A DNA stretch of 64,000 nucleotides, taken from assembly GCA_016719605.1 (NCBI GenBank), contig JADJYW010000022.1, positions 75,970 through 139,969 of the forward strand, given 5' to 3'. This document shows positions 41,224 to 51,536 of this stretch, piece by piece. The number at the start of each line of letters is the position of its first letter. Position 1 is the stretch's first letter. The DNA is from Lewinellaceae bacterium (GTDB lineage Bacteria; Bacteroidota; Bacteroidia; Chitinophagales; Saprospiraceae). The notes beneath the pieces were generated by a model that saw only the letters and a list, made by a program, of their open reading frames with translations, ran no database searches and was not told the origin of the DNA. A program made the position numbers and the translations under genes.

Positions 41224-42729
41224 TTATTTTTCTCCGTCGAAATCCAGCATCAGATCAAACTCCACACGGCGGTTTTTGGTACGGCCGGCGGTGCGCTTGT
41301 TGTCGCCGATGGGGCGTGTGTCGCCGTATCCGGCCGAGCGCAGACGTTCCGGCTTGATGCCGCGATAGGCAAAATAGTCGTAGCATGCCTTGGCACGTTC
41401 GGTAGAGAGGCGGAGGTTGCGCTCCGGGTCGCCCACGTTGTCGGTATGCCCGCGAATGGAGAGTTTGTAGTCCGGGTACTGCTTCATGATCCCGATGATT
41501 TCATCGAGAATTTTGTACGACGAGGACTTGAGTTCGGTTTTGCCGGTTTCAAATTGCACATTTTTGGTAGCAAACTCCAGGCGGGCCTTGGTCTCCTTTT
41601 TCACTTCCGGGCAACCGAAATTGGTGGCCGGGCCGGCGGTGTTGGGGCACTTGTCGAGGTTGTCCGCCACACTGTCGCTGTCGGAGTCGGGGCAGCCATT
41701 GAAGGTGCCGGCCGCGTCAGGGCAAGGGTCTTTATCATCCGGCACGCCGTCATTGTCGCGATCTTTCACCTCCGGGCAGCCGCCACTGGCTGTCGTGCCT
41801 GGTTCGCGCGGGCATTTGTCGTCTTTGTCGGCTACGCCATCGTAGTCGGCATCCGGGCAACCACGCACGGTACCTGCCTCGGTTGGGCAATCGTCGTCTT
41901 TATCGGGTACCCCGTCGCGGTCGGTATCGGGGCAGCCCTTGATTGCACCGGCATCGGTCGGGCACTCGTCATCTTTGTCGGGCACACTGTCGCCGTCGGT
42001 ATCAGGGCAGCCCTTGGTGTCGGCAGAGCCGGGTATGGTCGGGCAATCGTCCTCCTTGTCGGACACACCGTCGCTGTCGTAGTCCGGGCAGCCGCGTGCA
42101 GCGGAAGTGCCGGGCTGGTCGGGGCATTCGTCGGACACATCGGGCACACCATCCTTATCGCGGTCAGGTTGCGGCTGTGGTTTGGCGGGAGCACGGTGGA
42201 GCAGGTAAACAAAGCCGACACCGATCTGCATGTTGTCGCGTTTGTCGGCTGTGGCTTTGCGGAATTCCGCCTGGGCATTGATGAAGGCGTACTGGGAAAT
42301 GCGGAAGTTGGCACCCACACCAAAGGGAAACTGGGCATGGCCGTTTTCGAACTCCTCGAGGAAGTACCCGGCGCCGGCAAAAGCGTAGGGCGAGATTTTG
42401 GCATCGCTGCTGATCCGGCCGATTTGTGCAACCACATCCAAGCTGCTGGTGATGGAGTTGCCGACAACGCCGGGTGTTTCGGCTACGCTGGGTAGTTTGG
42501 CAATGCCCATTTTGAGCGGTACGCCGATGTTGAGGAACGGCGCTACGTTGCGGAAATAACCGATCTCGAAACCCTCACCGAGTTTGAAGTCGGAATCATT
42601 CAGTGTGCCATAGTCAAAGAAGTTGAGTTTGGCGTGCACGGCGTTTGGAAATTCCCGGTTTTGGGCCGTGGAGGCTGTGTGTAGCAGTACGCACAGCAGC
42701 AAAAGGAGTAAAAAGGAAAATTTTCTCAT
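41224..42729 (-). CDS. OmpA-family protein with thrombospondin type 3 repeats
   Basis: This codes for 501 residues. It starts with a signal peptide (MRKFSFLLLLLLCVLLHTAS), followed by a small beta barrel (about 25-180). About seven calcium-binding TSP3 repeats of the form DxDxDGVPDxxDxCP lie at about 190-370. The C-terminal OmpA domain (about 385-501) has the peptidoglycan-binding motif RGHTDNVGDPERNLRLSTER and ends KNRRVEFDLML. The protein would anchor the outer membrane to the cell wall, with the acidic repeats acting as a calcium-stiffened spacer. Its 3' end lies next to a long inverted repeat. Confidence 0.93.
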   Translation of the reverse strand: MRKFSFLLLLLLCVLLHTASTAQNREFPNAVHAKLNFFDYGTLNDSDFKLGEGFEIGYFRNVAPFLNIGVPLKMGIAKLPSVAETPGVVGNSITSSLDVVAQIGRISSDAKISPYAFAGAGYFLEEFENGHAQFPFGVGANFRISQYAFINAQAEFRKATADKRDNMQIGVGFVYLLHRAPAKPQPQPDRDKDGVPDVSDECPDQPGTSAARGCPDYDSDGVSDKEDDCPTIPGSADTKGCPDTDGDSVPDKDDECPTDAGAIKGCPDTDRDGVPDKDDDCPTEAGTVRGCPDADYDGVADKDDKCPREPGTTASGGCPEVKDRDNDGVPDDKDPCPDAAGTFNGCPDSDSDSVADNLDKCPNTAGPATNFGCPEVKKETKARLEFATKNVQFETGKTELKSSSYKILDEIIGIMKQYPDYKLSIRGHTDNVGDPERNLRLSTERAKACYDYFAYRGIKPERLRSAGYGDTRPIGDNKRTAGRTKNRRVEFDLMLDFDGEK

Positions 42730-42897
42730 TGTGTTGTTGTTTTTTCAGGGGGGTAAACAAAAAGAATACCAACTAACCTGAAACAGGTAACGTTCCGGGC
42801 CACTGTCGGCAGGACATGCGTTGTGCGTCGGCTATCTGACAAAATTGGGTAGTCGGCTACCGGTTGTCGGGCGCGGTACCAGACGTATGCTGTGGCG

Positions 42898-42940
42898 GCA
42901 AAAAAACAAAAAACGCCGTTCGGCAGAACCGGACGGCGTT
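42898..42940 (-). terminator. intrinsic terminator downstream of small basic protein gene
   Basis: On the minus strand, a 12-bp stem (42929-42940 with 42912-42923, one mismatch) is followed by TTTTTTG and TTTTTTT. It lies 29 bp after the restored stop of the small gene. Confidence 0.85.
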
Positions 42941-42968
42941 GATGTACTTTTTCGCAAATGGGTTGTTT

Positions 42969-43111
42969 TCACTCTTCTTCGGCTTCGTAGCCTTTGACGC
43001 GGTATTTTGTTTTTCTACGGGTTTAAGTTTTTTCTTTTTGTGGGATGTCTGCTGTACATCGCGTTCATCCGAGCGGCGGGAATCTTTTTTGCTTTTTTCC
43101 CAGTGTCTCAT
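42969..43111 (-). CDS. tiny basic protein (about 47 residues), frameshifted in this sequence
   Basis: From the ATG at 43111 the frame reads MRHWEKSKKDSRRSDERD, VQQTSHKKKKLKPVEK and then runs without stop through the terminator at 42912-42940, which is not reasonable for a gene. If one T is added to the T5 run at 43010-43014 the reading becomes KTKYRVKGYEAEEE and a stop at 42969, 29 bp before the terminator. That gives a small protein with a basic body and an acidic tail. I do not know a named family. The restored end and the terminator agree well, so the gene is probably real and the shift an error. An RNA-binding role is possible from charge only. Confidence 0.6.
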
Positions 43112-43241
43112 GGCAAAATCGCTTTAGAAGGTGGTTGTTAGTATTTGGTGAAACAATCGCCCAGCCGTACAAAGGCGCCTTTGTCGTGCTGAACAGGCAC
43201 AAAAATAGGCGGCATATCAGAATAGGCAATAGATCGGGCTG

Positions 43242-44309
43242 TTAAATTTTTGATGCGTGGGAAATTTGCCGTGCCGGATTCTTGTCCTCGGTTGTGCTTC
43301 GGGAGTCTTCGCTGTGCCCCGTCGCCGGCCCGTCGCCGGCTTTTCGGTGACCGGCCCGTTCTAGTAGCAGCGAGGCCACCACGCCGGCCAGCAGCAACGC
43401 GCCAATGATCAGCAGGGAAGCCAATTCCGGAATGTGGACATGCATCGGCAGGAGTAGCATTTTGATACCTATAAAAAACAAGATGCCGATCATGCTGTAC
43501 TTGAGGTAGGTGAACCGATCCAGGATATTGGACAAAACGAAGTACAGGGAGCGCAGGCCGAGAATGGCGAATATGTTGGACGAAAAGACCAGAAAGGGGT
43601 CGGTAGTGATGGAAAATACCGCCGGCACCGAGTCGAAAGCAAACATGATGTCGGTGGTCTCGACTACCAGCAGCGCTACGAACATGGGCGTGGCCGCCCG
43701 CTTGCCGTTTTCGATAGTGAAAAAATGCCCCCCATCGTAACGTTTGCTTACCGGATAAATCCGGCGGACAAAGCGAACGATACCGTGGTCGCTGATATCC
43801 TCTTCCGTGTCGCCACTGCGCCACATTTTATAGGCCGACCACAGCAGCAGGAACCCAAAAAAGTAGAACAACCAGGTGAAATAGTGCACCAGCGCAAGAC
43901 CGGCTCCGATCAGAAGTCCGCGGAAAACAAGCACACCGATTATCCCCCAAAACAGGATGCGGTGCTGGTACATTTTGGGTACGCGGAATTGCGCAAATAC
44001 CAGCGCCATCACGAACAGGTTGTCCACGCTGAGGGCCTCTTCCAGCAGATATCCGGTCAGGTATTTGAGCGCAGCCTCTCGCCCGTCCATCGGTTCGTAC
44101 GGGTTCAGGCCCAGGCCCAGCCACTTGTACTCGTAGGCGTAATAGATGAAAATATTGAAGAGCAGGGCCAAACTAATCCACACAACAGTGCTGAACAGGG
44201 CCTCTTTGGCGGTAGGGGTGTGGGCTTGTCGGTTGAAAACCCCGAGGTCAAGCAGCATCAGTAGCAGTACCAGCGCTACGAAACCGACCCAGATATATGG
44301 TTGGATCAT
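43242..44309 (-). CDS. TerC/Alx family integral membrane protein
   Basis: This codes for 355 residues, with about nine membrane segments. The TerC signatures are present: EEALSVDNLFVMALVF near residue 90 and ETTDIMFAFDSVPAVFSIT near residue 208, whose acidic residues probably bind a metal ion. The long cytosolic C-terminal tail is rich in charged residues and is not conserved. Characterised members (Alx, MeeF/TerC-like) export manganese or assist metal loading of secreted proteins. No yybP-ykoY riboswitch-like sequence is seen; the leader after the -7 box (44333-44340) is only about 20 nt. Function by family, substrate inferred. Confidence 0.92.
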   Translation of the reverse strand: MIQPYIWVGFVALVLLLMLLDLGVFNRQAHTPTAKEALFSTVVWISLALLFNIFIYYAYEYKWLGLGLNPYEPMDGREAALKYLTGYLLEEALSVDNLFVMALVFAQFRVPKMYQHRILFWGIIGVLVFRGLLIGAGLALVHYFTWLFYFFGFLLLWSAYKMWRSGDTEEDISDHGIVRFVRRIYPVSKRYDGGHFFTIENGKRAATPMFVALLVVETTDIMFAFDSVPAVFSITTDPFLVFSSNIFAILGLRSLYFVLSNILDRFTYLKYSMIGILFFIGIKMLLLPMHVHIPELASLLIIGALLLAGVVASLLLERAGHRKAGDGPATGHSEDSRSTTEDKNPARQISHASKI

Positions 44310-44332
44310 TTTTTATTTTTGACTTGAGGAGG

Positions 44333-44340
44333 CAAAGGTA
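44333..44340 (-). promoter_or_regulatory. -7 promoter box of the TerC gene
   Basis: The minus strand reads TACCTTTG, 24 bases before the ATG at 44309. A convincing -33 element is lacking. Confidence 0.45.
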
Positions 44341-44545
44341 GGGCGCTGGAAAAATCCTGTTTTGTTATTTTTTGACATCAGCATGGTGCGGACAATCCCG
44401 CATATTTCCCCCTACTTTTGGCCCCGGCTCCATTGGATGCAAAGGAGAACAGGCGGTTGCGCTTTTCGTTCGCAGTTTTATTCCGGGTGCATCCGCCAAC
44501 CGGACTATTTGCTTTATTCCTTCGATCAAACTCACTGTGTTTGCC

Positions 44546-47500
44546 ATGCGAATTTACGCTGCATTGTTCTTGCTCTTTGGCTGCTGCCTGTGCCGGCCCG
44601 TTTTTTCTCAAAATAACTACCCGGTACGCTTCGAGTGGGGCGTGGAATTTTTCTCCGACAATTATCAGGCCATTCGCCAAAACCCCGGCGTGTCGCCTGA
44701 TGAGGTCGTACACGGCTACTATTTTCGGTACATCCAGTGCACCGAAATCCCCTCCGCCCGCTTGCGGGCCGAGGCGGAAGCCGCAGGCGCGCAGTTCATT
44801 GGCTATGTGTCTTTTGGCGCCTACCTTGTGGCTTTTCCCGAAAAATTTGACCTGGGGAAGTTGGAGTCCCTGCGTGTGCGCAGCATTGTGCCGGTGCGTC
44901 CCGAGTGGAAAATTGCCCGCAACCTGCGCGAGGAACCGTATGGCGACTGGGCCGTAAACGGCGATTTGGTGGAGGTGTACATGCAGGTTTATCCCCAAAT
45001 CCAGATACCGGAAGGTGCGGCGTTGTGCCGCCAGGCGGGCATAACCGTCGTGGAAGAAGGCAATCAAAATGGGATACTGCATGTCCGTCTGCCAAAAACC
45101 AGCCTGGCGGCGGCGGCGGCGCTGCCCTTCGTGCGCCACCTCGAACTGCTGCCGGCGCCCCCAGTACCCGACGATACCGGCGGACGCGCACTGCACCGCG
45201 CCAACCTGCTCGATATGGACCATCCGCTCGGCAAAAAATTTGACGGAACGGGCGTGTCTGTGCTGGTCCGCGACGACGGTCCGCTCGGCCCGCACATTGA
45301 TTTTCAGGGCCGAAATACAGATATTTTTAGCCCGAACGATATTCCCAACAGTAATCACGGCGACGGCGTGGCCGGTATTCTTGCCGGGGCGGGTAATCTG
45401 AATCCGACCATGCGCGGTATGGCCACCGGCGCCAAAATTTTTACTATACGCTACCAGGCCAATTTTCAGGACATCACAATGGACTTGCACCTGGACGAAA
45501 ACGTGACCATCACCAACTCGTCCTATGCCGAAGATTGCAACGAAGGCTACACCACGAATACCCAAACCGTTGAAAAACAACTGCACGAAAACCCGACCCT
45601 GATGCACGTTTTCTCCGCTGGAAATACGGGCACCAGCAACTGCGGCTACGGTGCAGGCCCACAATGGGGCAACATCACCGGAGGCCACAAAATGGCGAAA
45701 AACGCGCTTGCTGTGGCCAATCTTTTGGCCGACGGCGCATTGGTCAACTCCTCCAGCCGCGGCCCCGCCCACGATGGCCGGCTCAAACCGGACATTGCTG
45801 CTTTCGGAAACGGCCAGAACTCAACCGACCACAACAATACCTACCGCGTATTCAGCGGCACTTCTGCCGCTGCGCCCGGTATCGCGGGCTGTATGGCCCA
45901 ACTCACCCACGCTTACAAAGACATGCACAACGGCGAGCAGCCCAGCGCCGCCCTGCTCAAGGCCGCCCTGCTCAACACGGCCAACGACCTGGGCAATGCC
46001 GGCCCGGATTTTCGCTTTGGCTGGGGCCACGTCAATACCAACCGGGCATATCAACTTTTGGCCAACAACGCCTGGCAACAATTTTATGCAGAACAAGGCA
46101 GCCAAGGGCTGCACGCTATCCCCGTTCCGGCAGGTACCCGGCAAGCGCGTATCATGCTCTACTGGTCGGACCCGCCCGCCAGTACCGGCGTCGCACGCGC
46201 ACTCGTCAACGACCTCGATCTGGAGGTGGTTGGACCGGACGGCAGCACGGTCTATCTGCCCTGGAAACTGGACCCCACCCCCGACCCCGTCATCCTGAAC
46301 ACCCCCGCCGGAAAAGGCCGCGACTCGCTCAACAACATGGAGCAGGTAGCCATAAATGACCCGCTGCCGGGCACTTACACGGTGCGGGTGCGGGGCCACG
46401 AGGTACCGCTGGGGCCGCAGCCGTATTTCATCGTCTGGGAGTTTTACGACGACGGACTAAAACTCACCTACCCGGCCGGTGGTGAGGGGCTGGTGCCCGG
46501 CGAGGTGTGCCGTATCCACTGGGATGCCTTCGGCAATACCGATAATTTTACCTTGCAATACTCGCCCGACAACGGCGCCCTGTGGGCGCAAATCGGCACT
46601 GCAACGGGCGAAAAACGTATGTTCGACTGGACGGTGCCCAATACCGTGAACGGGCGCATTCGGGTGCAGGTCATCCGCGGCAGCCAAAGCGATACCACCG
46701 ATTTCCCGCTGACCATTGCCCCCGTACCGGATAACCTGCAAGTGGAACGCGTATGCCTCGACTCCATGACCGTGTCGTGGTCGCCAGTTAATGACACCTT
46801 GCGCTACGATGTCTACTTGCTCGGAGAAAAATACATGGATATTATGGGTAGCACCGATACCACGACGTACACCATTCCCATCCAAAATCCGGGAGGCGAA
46901 CAATGGTTCTCGGTTCGGGCCACGGGTGCGCAGGAACTTGCGGGGCGGCGCGCTGTAGCAGTGCCATGGCCCGGCGGCCTCAAGGAATGCCAACAACCCG
47001 ACGATGTAGCGCTCAATTTTTTAGTGATGCCGACGCCGCAAACGATCGGATCGGTGGTTTCGTGCAGCCCGGTACAAACCCAGATTATTGTCCATATAGC
47101 CAACGAAGGCCTGAACCCGATTGCCGGTGCGACGGTAAATTATCAGTTGAACGGCGAGCCGGTGGTATCCGAGCCAATGTCCGATCTCGCGCCCGGAGCA
47201 TCCGTGGATTTTGTTTTCCAGCAGCCGGTCTGGTTCACCGAAAACGGGCTGAATACCCTGCGCGTGTGGTCTGTGTACGGAGACGAGGATGTTTTTTTCA
47301 ACGATACCATCGTTCAGGCATTCACGGTGATCGTCAAGGCCGAAAATAATTTCTTTACAGAAGGGTTCCAAAATGCGTTGTTTCCGCCCCAAAACTGGGC
47401 AGTCGGAAACCCTGACGGCAATGTCACCTGGGATCGCACGGCGACAAACATTGTCGGCATCAGTGGACAAAACACCCGGACAACATTCATAAATTGTTAC

Positions 47501-48650
47501 AACTACAATGCACGCGGCGAGGAAGATTACCTGTACCTGCCCCCGCTTGATCTGAGCGGCTTGCCCAATCCGGGATTGGTGTTCGATCTGGCGTATGCCA
47601 ATTACGACGATACTTATCGGGACAGCCTGCGCATCGAAGTGTTTGCCAATTGCGATCTGGGTACGCAGCCGGTCACCGTTTGGGGAAAAGCAGGGACGAC
47701 CCTGGCAACCCGGGCGCCTTCCACGACTGCGTATGCACCCAACAACGCCGCCGATTGGCGAAAAGAAGGTTTTTCGCTTCAGGATTTTGAAAATCAGACG
47801 GTGATCGTACGCTTCGCATCGGTCAACGATTTTGGCAATAATATCTTTCTGGATAATATCGCCCTGCTGGAGTACGATCCCAGTCTGCCGGTGGCCGGTA
47901 TCTTTCCGGTGGCCGATACCCTTTGCCGCCTGGTAGATACCGTTTTGTTTGCGGCTTTGCCGACAGGCCAAAACACCACCTACTCCTGGGCATTTGGCAG
48001 CGGGTCGCAGCCTGCCGTAGCTACCGGCCCCGGTCCGCACGCCGTGCGCTACCTCACGTCCGGAACCAAAACCATCCGCCTCATTGCCGGCAACCCGAAC
48101 GGGGTGGACACGGCCTTTGTCGCGGCTACGGTACTCGGCCCGCCTGTAGCCAAATTTCACCGTGACTACGGATGTCGCTACTGCGACCTTTACCAATGCC
48201 AGTACCACCGCCGATACATTCTTGTGGAATTTTGGCGACGGCAACACCAGTGCCGAGGCCAATCCGGTGCATACTTATTTGCTTCCGGGCGCCTACACGG
48301 TAGCGCTCACGGCCACCAATACCACCTGCGAAACCAATGTCAGCACGGCTACAAAGAATATCAACCTGACATTTGTCGGCACGCAAGCGCCGGAGGAAAT
48401 CGCCGGGGTTCGTATCCTGCCCAACCCGACGTCCGGCGATTTTCGGGTAGAAATGACCGTTCGGCAGGCGGTATCCGCAAATTTGCGCCTGATGGATGCA
48501 CAAGGGCGGCTGATAAAAACGGTGCAGGCAGGTGTACAACCGGGGGTTATTTCGGTGCCGTTCGAGGGGCTGTACCTGCCCAGGGGCGTGTACCAGATAC
48601 AGGTGCAGACCGGGAGCGGTGTGCAGGTGTTGCGCGTGGCGGTATTGTGA
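44546..48650 (+). CDS. S8 (subtilisin) family serine peptidase with PKD and T9SS type A domain; one frameshift
   Basis: This would code for about 1368 residues after correction. The start at 44546 gives a signal peptide (MRIYAALFLLFGCCLC). The subtilase domain (about 225-545) has all catalytic positions: VLVRDDG (D243), SNHGDGVAGI (H271), SAGNTG (N360) and SGTSAAAPG (S440). Beyond it lie a beta-sandwich pro-protein-convertase-like region, fibronectin-type segments and a MAM-like domain (about 950-1100). At 48152-48157 the AAATTT run seems to have one base too many; skipping it continues as a PKD domain (TFLWNFGDGN) and a type A sorting domain (RILPNPTSGDF, GVYQIQVQTG) that ends at 48650. Without correction the frame runs to 48730. 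It is a secreted protease; a -7 box TACTTTTG lies at 44413-44420. Confidence 0.88.
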
Positions 48651-49733
48651 TTACGGTATTTCCGAAATCAAATACTCCCCCGCAAAAGACGACACGACGG
48701 CTTCCATGCGACTGCGCTGGGTATCGGTGATAAATATCTGACCGAAGTTGCGGTGTATGAGCAGGGCGATTAGTTGGCGTACACGTTGCTCATCCAGTTT
48801 GTCAAAAATATCATCGAGCAGGAGTAGGGGAGAGGTGCCTTTTTCCTGCCGGAGCACTTCGTACTGGGCCAGGCGCAATGCCAACAGGAAGGATTTGAGT
48901 TGGCCCTGCGAAGCGTATTTTTTCACCGGATGGTCGTGTAGCGTCAGGGCGAGGTCGTCGCGGTGCGGACCGGCGGTCGTCCGTTCCAGGACGCGGTCCC
49001 GTTCCAGGTTGTCGGTCAGCACGGCAGCAAAATCATCGCTATTGCTGCCCGGCTCAAAGGCCACGGCTACCTGTTCCCTGTCGCCGGCGATAGCGGCATA
49101 GATTTCCTGAAACACGGGGGCAAAGTTGGCCACAAACACGCGGCGTTTTTCGAGGAGCACGGCTGCCGGCGCGGGCATTTGCCGGTCAATAGCCTCCAGC
49201 AGGGCTGCATCGAAACGGCGCTGCTCGGCAAAGGTTTTCAACAGGGCATTGCGCTGTTTGAGCAGCGCATTGTACGTCAGCAGATTTTGCAGGTAGTCCG
49301 GGGAAATTTGCGAGAGGGTGGTATCCAGAAACCGCCGCCGCTCCTCGCTGCCTTCCTGCACGAGCACAATGTCGTCGGGAGCGATCATGACTACCGGAAA
49401 CTGACCCACATAGTCGGTCAGGCGGGGGTAAGCCGTACCATTTCGTTCGATTTCCTTACGTTGGCCGTTGGCAAATTTGACAACCACCTTGCTCCGTTCG
49501 CCATCGCGCTCAAACACGCCTTCTACCCGGTAAAATGCCTCGCCATGCCGGATCAGGTTTTTGTCCGGCAAATTGCGGTGACTGCGCGTGAGGCACAGGA
49601 CGTGCACCGCGTCCAGGAGGTTGGTCTTGCCCGTGCCGTTGAGGCCGACAAAGCAGTTGAGGCGGGGCGACAAGTCCATGTCTCGCCGGGTGTAGTTCTT
49701 GAAATGGGTCAGTTTGATCGAGTGCAGATGCAA
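48651..49733 (-). CDS. recF: DNA replication and repair protein RecF
   Basis: This codes for 360 residues if a TTG at 49733 is the start (HLHSIKLTHFKNY follows, the usual RecF beginning); an in-frame ATG at 49799 would add 22 residues across a promoter-like TACCTTCG, so I prefer TTG. The ABC-type ATPase features are a Walker A FVGLNGTGKTNLLDAVH, PVVMIAPDDIVLVQEGSEER, the signature TAGPHRDDLAL and SQGQLKSFLLALRLAQYE, and Walker B PLLLLDDIFDKLDEQR. RecF helps to load RecA at gapped DNA. Its stop lies directly against the end of the S8 peptidase gene (48650/48651). Length and motifs are normal. Confidence 0.93.
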   Translation of the reverse strand: MHLHSIKLTHFKNYTRRDMDLSPRLNCFVGLNGTGKTNLLDAVHVLCLTRSHRNLPDKNLIRHGEAFYRVEGVFERDGERSKVVVKFANGQRKEIERNGTAYPRLTDYVGQFPVVMIAPDDIVLVQEGSEERRRFLDTTLSQISPDYLQNLLTYNALLKQRNALLKTFAEQRRFDAALLEAIDRQMPAPAAVLLEKRRVFVANFAPVFQEIYAAIAGDREQVAVAFEPGSNSDDFAAVLTDNLERDRVLERTTAGPHRDDLALTLHDHPVKKYASQGQLKSFLLALRLAQYEVLRQEKGTSPLLLLDDIFDKLDEQRVRQLIALLIHRNFGQIFITDTQRSRMEAVVSSFAGEYLISEIP

Positions 49734-49841
49734 GGGAAAACAAATTTCGAGGAACGAAGGTAGGGTTTTGGTTGCTGGTGGCAAGCGGCCGGCGGGCAAC
49801 CGTCAAAAAACCTATTTTTGCCCCGAAACAACTCGTTCGAT

Positions 49842-51032
49842 ATGCTCCGTTTGGTCTTCGCCGTCGCCTGTATTGCCTTGTACCTCCTCTCGTCCTGCAA
49901 CCCGCCCGTCCGTTTGCGGCCCCGACGGGTGGAAACCGGGCTGGACTCCACGTTTTATGTCGGTATTGTGGAAAATCCTCTTTCGGTGGACCTGCGCAAG
50001 GCGCGTTTTTTGGCAAAAATAAAAGTCGGTGACCTGGGCGTAAGTCTTGATTGCCGGTACCCCGATGTGCTGGCTCTTGCCACCGACCGGGCACGCAGTA
50101 TCGGCGGCAACCTGTTGCTCCTTACCGAGCACACGCAAAACACCGTAAAATCGAATTGCCACCGCATCAAAGGGGAAATTTATGTCGTGCCTCAATTGGA
50201 GGGCCTGGAAAGCCGGATTTGGTGGCACCCCGCCCGGCCCCTGCTGCCCGGCGACCTGCGCGGCCACCGCGACAGCCTGCCGCAAAGGCCGCTGCCGCCG
50301 CTAAAAATCGAAATTGCCTGCCGGCTCGGCGGCGATTTTTTCAAGGAAGTCTTTGCGCGCACCGAAACGATTTTTCACTGCGACAGCACCTGCCTGCCCG
50401 CTGATGGCCGACCAACAACCTTGGCATTGCGCCGCGCGCAGGTACACTTCGACCTCGCCGAACTACATGCCCGGCGGCTCAAGGCTGCGCTGGCCGCCAT
50501 AGGCCCTGATTTGCCCGCGCTTACCGCGCAAGTCCGCGCACTGACTGCTCGTCAACAAACACTTTTGCGCTCGGAACAGGCAACACTGGATGCCGAACTG
50601 GCAGCCGGAAATGCTGATAGTATTTTGTCGAGCCGGGAGGCACAGGTCAAAACGGAATTGGCCGCCCTGGCGCAGTACGAGCGGGACTTGCTCGTGGATC
50701 TCCGTAAAAGAAAAAATAAAGCCACCAATCCACCCATCCACCAGTCAACCAATCCCCCCCCTCAGGAACTCCGCCGTCCGTTCCATATCCGCGCTCAGCA
50801 TCCGGTCTTCGGCCAATCGCGGCACGATTTCCCGGTATTGTTCCCGGATAGCCTCAATGCGCGGCGAGGAGCGCAGCGGGCGCCGGTAGTCGAGCGCCTG
50901 CATCGTCACCATAAATTCGATGGCCAGCAACCGTTCCAGGTTCAGCACCACCCGGCGGGCTTTGGTAGCAGCATTGGCGGCCATGCTCACATGATCTTCC
51001 TGGCCGTTGCAGCTCACGATGCTGTCTGCTGA
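49842..51032 (+). CDS. lipoprotein of unknown function, 3' end uncertain
   Basis: From the ATG at 49842 a lipoprotein signal is seen (MLRLVFAVACIALYLLSSC, Cys at residue 19). About 290 residues follow that I do not recognise; they include strands with SVDLRKARFLAKIKVGD and a long Ala/Leu/Gln-rich coiled coil (about 200-285). The frame stays open to 51032, but the part after about 50720 lies antisense to the well-conserved hutH gene and is not believable. One extra A in the A6 run near 50710 would give a stop TAA at about 50718, so the true protein likely ends there. The gene is divergent from recF, 108 bp away. Confidence 0.6.
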   Translation: MLRLVFAVACIALYLLSSCNPPVRLRPRRVETGLDSTFYVGIVENPLSVDLRKARFLAKIKVGDLGVSLDCRYPDVLALATDRARSIGGNLLLLTEHTQNTVKSNCHRIKGEIYVVPQLEGLESRIWWHPARPLLPGDLRGHRDSLPQRPLPPLKIEIACRLGGDFFKEVFARTETIFHCDSTCLPADGRPTTLALRRAQVHFDLAELHARRLKAALAAIGPDLPALTAQVRALTARQQTLLRSEQATLDAELAAGNADSILSSREAQVKTELAALAQYERDLLVDLRKRKNKATNPPIHQSTNPPPQELRRPFHIRAQHPVFGQSRHDFPVLFPDSLNARRGAQRAPVVERLHRHHKFDGQQPFQVQHHPAGFGSSIGGHAHMIFLAVAAHDAVC

Positions 51033-51536
51033 TGCGGGCGTGCACAGCGTTTTGTTTTGGCTGGCGATGGCGGCGGCGGTGTATTGGGCGATCATCATGC
51101 CGGAGTGCAGGCCGGGGTTGTCGGTCAGGAAAGGCGGGAGGCCGCGTTGGCCGCTGATGAGTTGGTAAATGCGGCGTTCGGCGATGCTGCCAAATTCGGC
51201 GAGGGCGAGCGCAAGGTAGTCGAGCGGCAGTGCCACCGGCTGGGCGTGGAAATTGCCGCCGGAAAGGATGGCATCGTCGTCGGGGAACACATTGGGGTTG
51301 TCGGTCACGCTGTTTATTTCGGTGAGCACCATTTGTTCTATGTGGGCCAGCGCATCCCGGCCGGCGCCATGCACCTGTGGCACGCAGCGAAAGGAGTAGG
51401 GGTCCTGCACACTGGTTTTTTCTGTTACGGCGATAGCGCTGCCTGCCAGCCAGTTGCGCAGGTTTCGGCCACCGCTATCTGGCCGGCGTGGGGACGGATC
51501 CGGTGGATACGTTCGTCCAAGGGCGACAAGCGGCAA
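50745..51536 (-). CDS. hutH: histidine ammonia-lyase, C-terminal fragment (frameshifted hutH)
   Basis: These about 263 residues are the C-terminal half of HutH: SVQDPYSFRCVPQVHGAG (the conserved active-site QDxYSxRCxPQ block), NSVTDNPNVF, SGGNFHAQPVALPLDYLALAL, and a helical tail with DSIVSCNGQEDHVSMAANA. The homologous part starts near 51470. It is out of frame with the N-terminal fragment: a middle section (51470-51600) is read in a third frame, so two indels separate the parts. Together 50745-52226 would make a normal-length enzyme of about 494 residues that converts histidine to urocanate. Other hut genes are not in the window. Confidence 0.88.
   Translation of the reverse strand: MPLVALGRTYPPDPSPRRPDSGGRNLRNWLAGSAIAVTEKTSVQDPYSFRCVPQVHGAGRDALAHIEQMVLTEINSVTDNPNVFPDDDAILSGGNFHAQPVALPLDYLALALAEFGSIAERRIYQLISGQRGLPPFLTDNPGLHSGMMIAQYTAAAIASQNKTLCTPASADSIVSCNGQEDHVSMAANAATKARRVVLNLERLLAIEFMVTMQALDYRRPLRSSPRIEAIREQYREIVPRLAEDRMLSADMERTAEFLRGGIG

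Noticed and set aside
44310..44545. Possible yybP-ykoY (manganese) riboswitch upstream of the TerC gene
   Set aside because: The -7 box lies 24 bases from the ATG, leaving no room for the roughly 100-nt aptamer.
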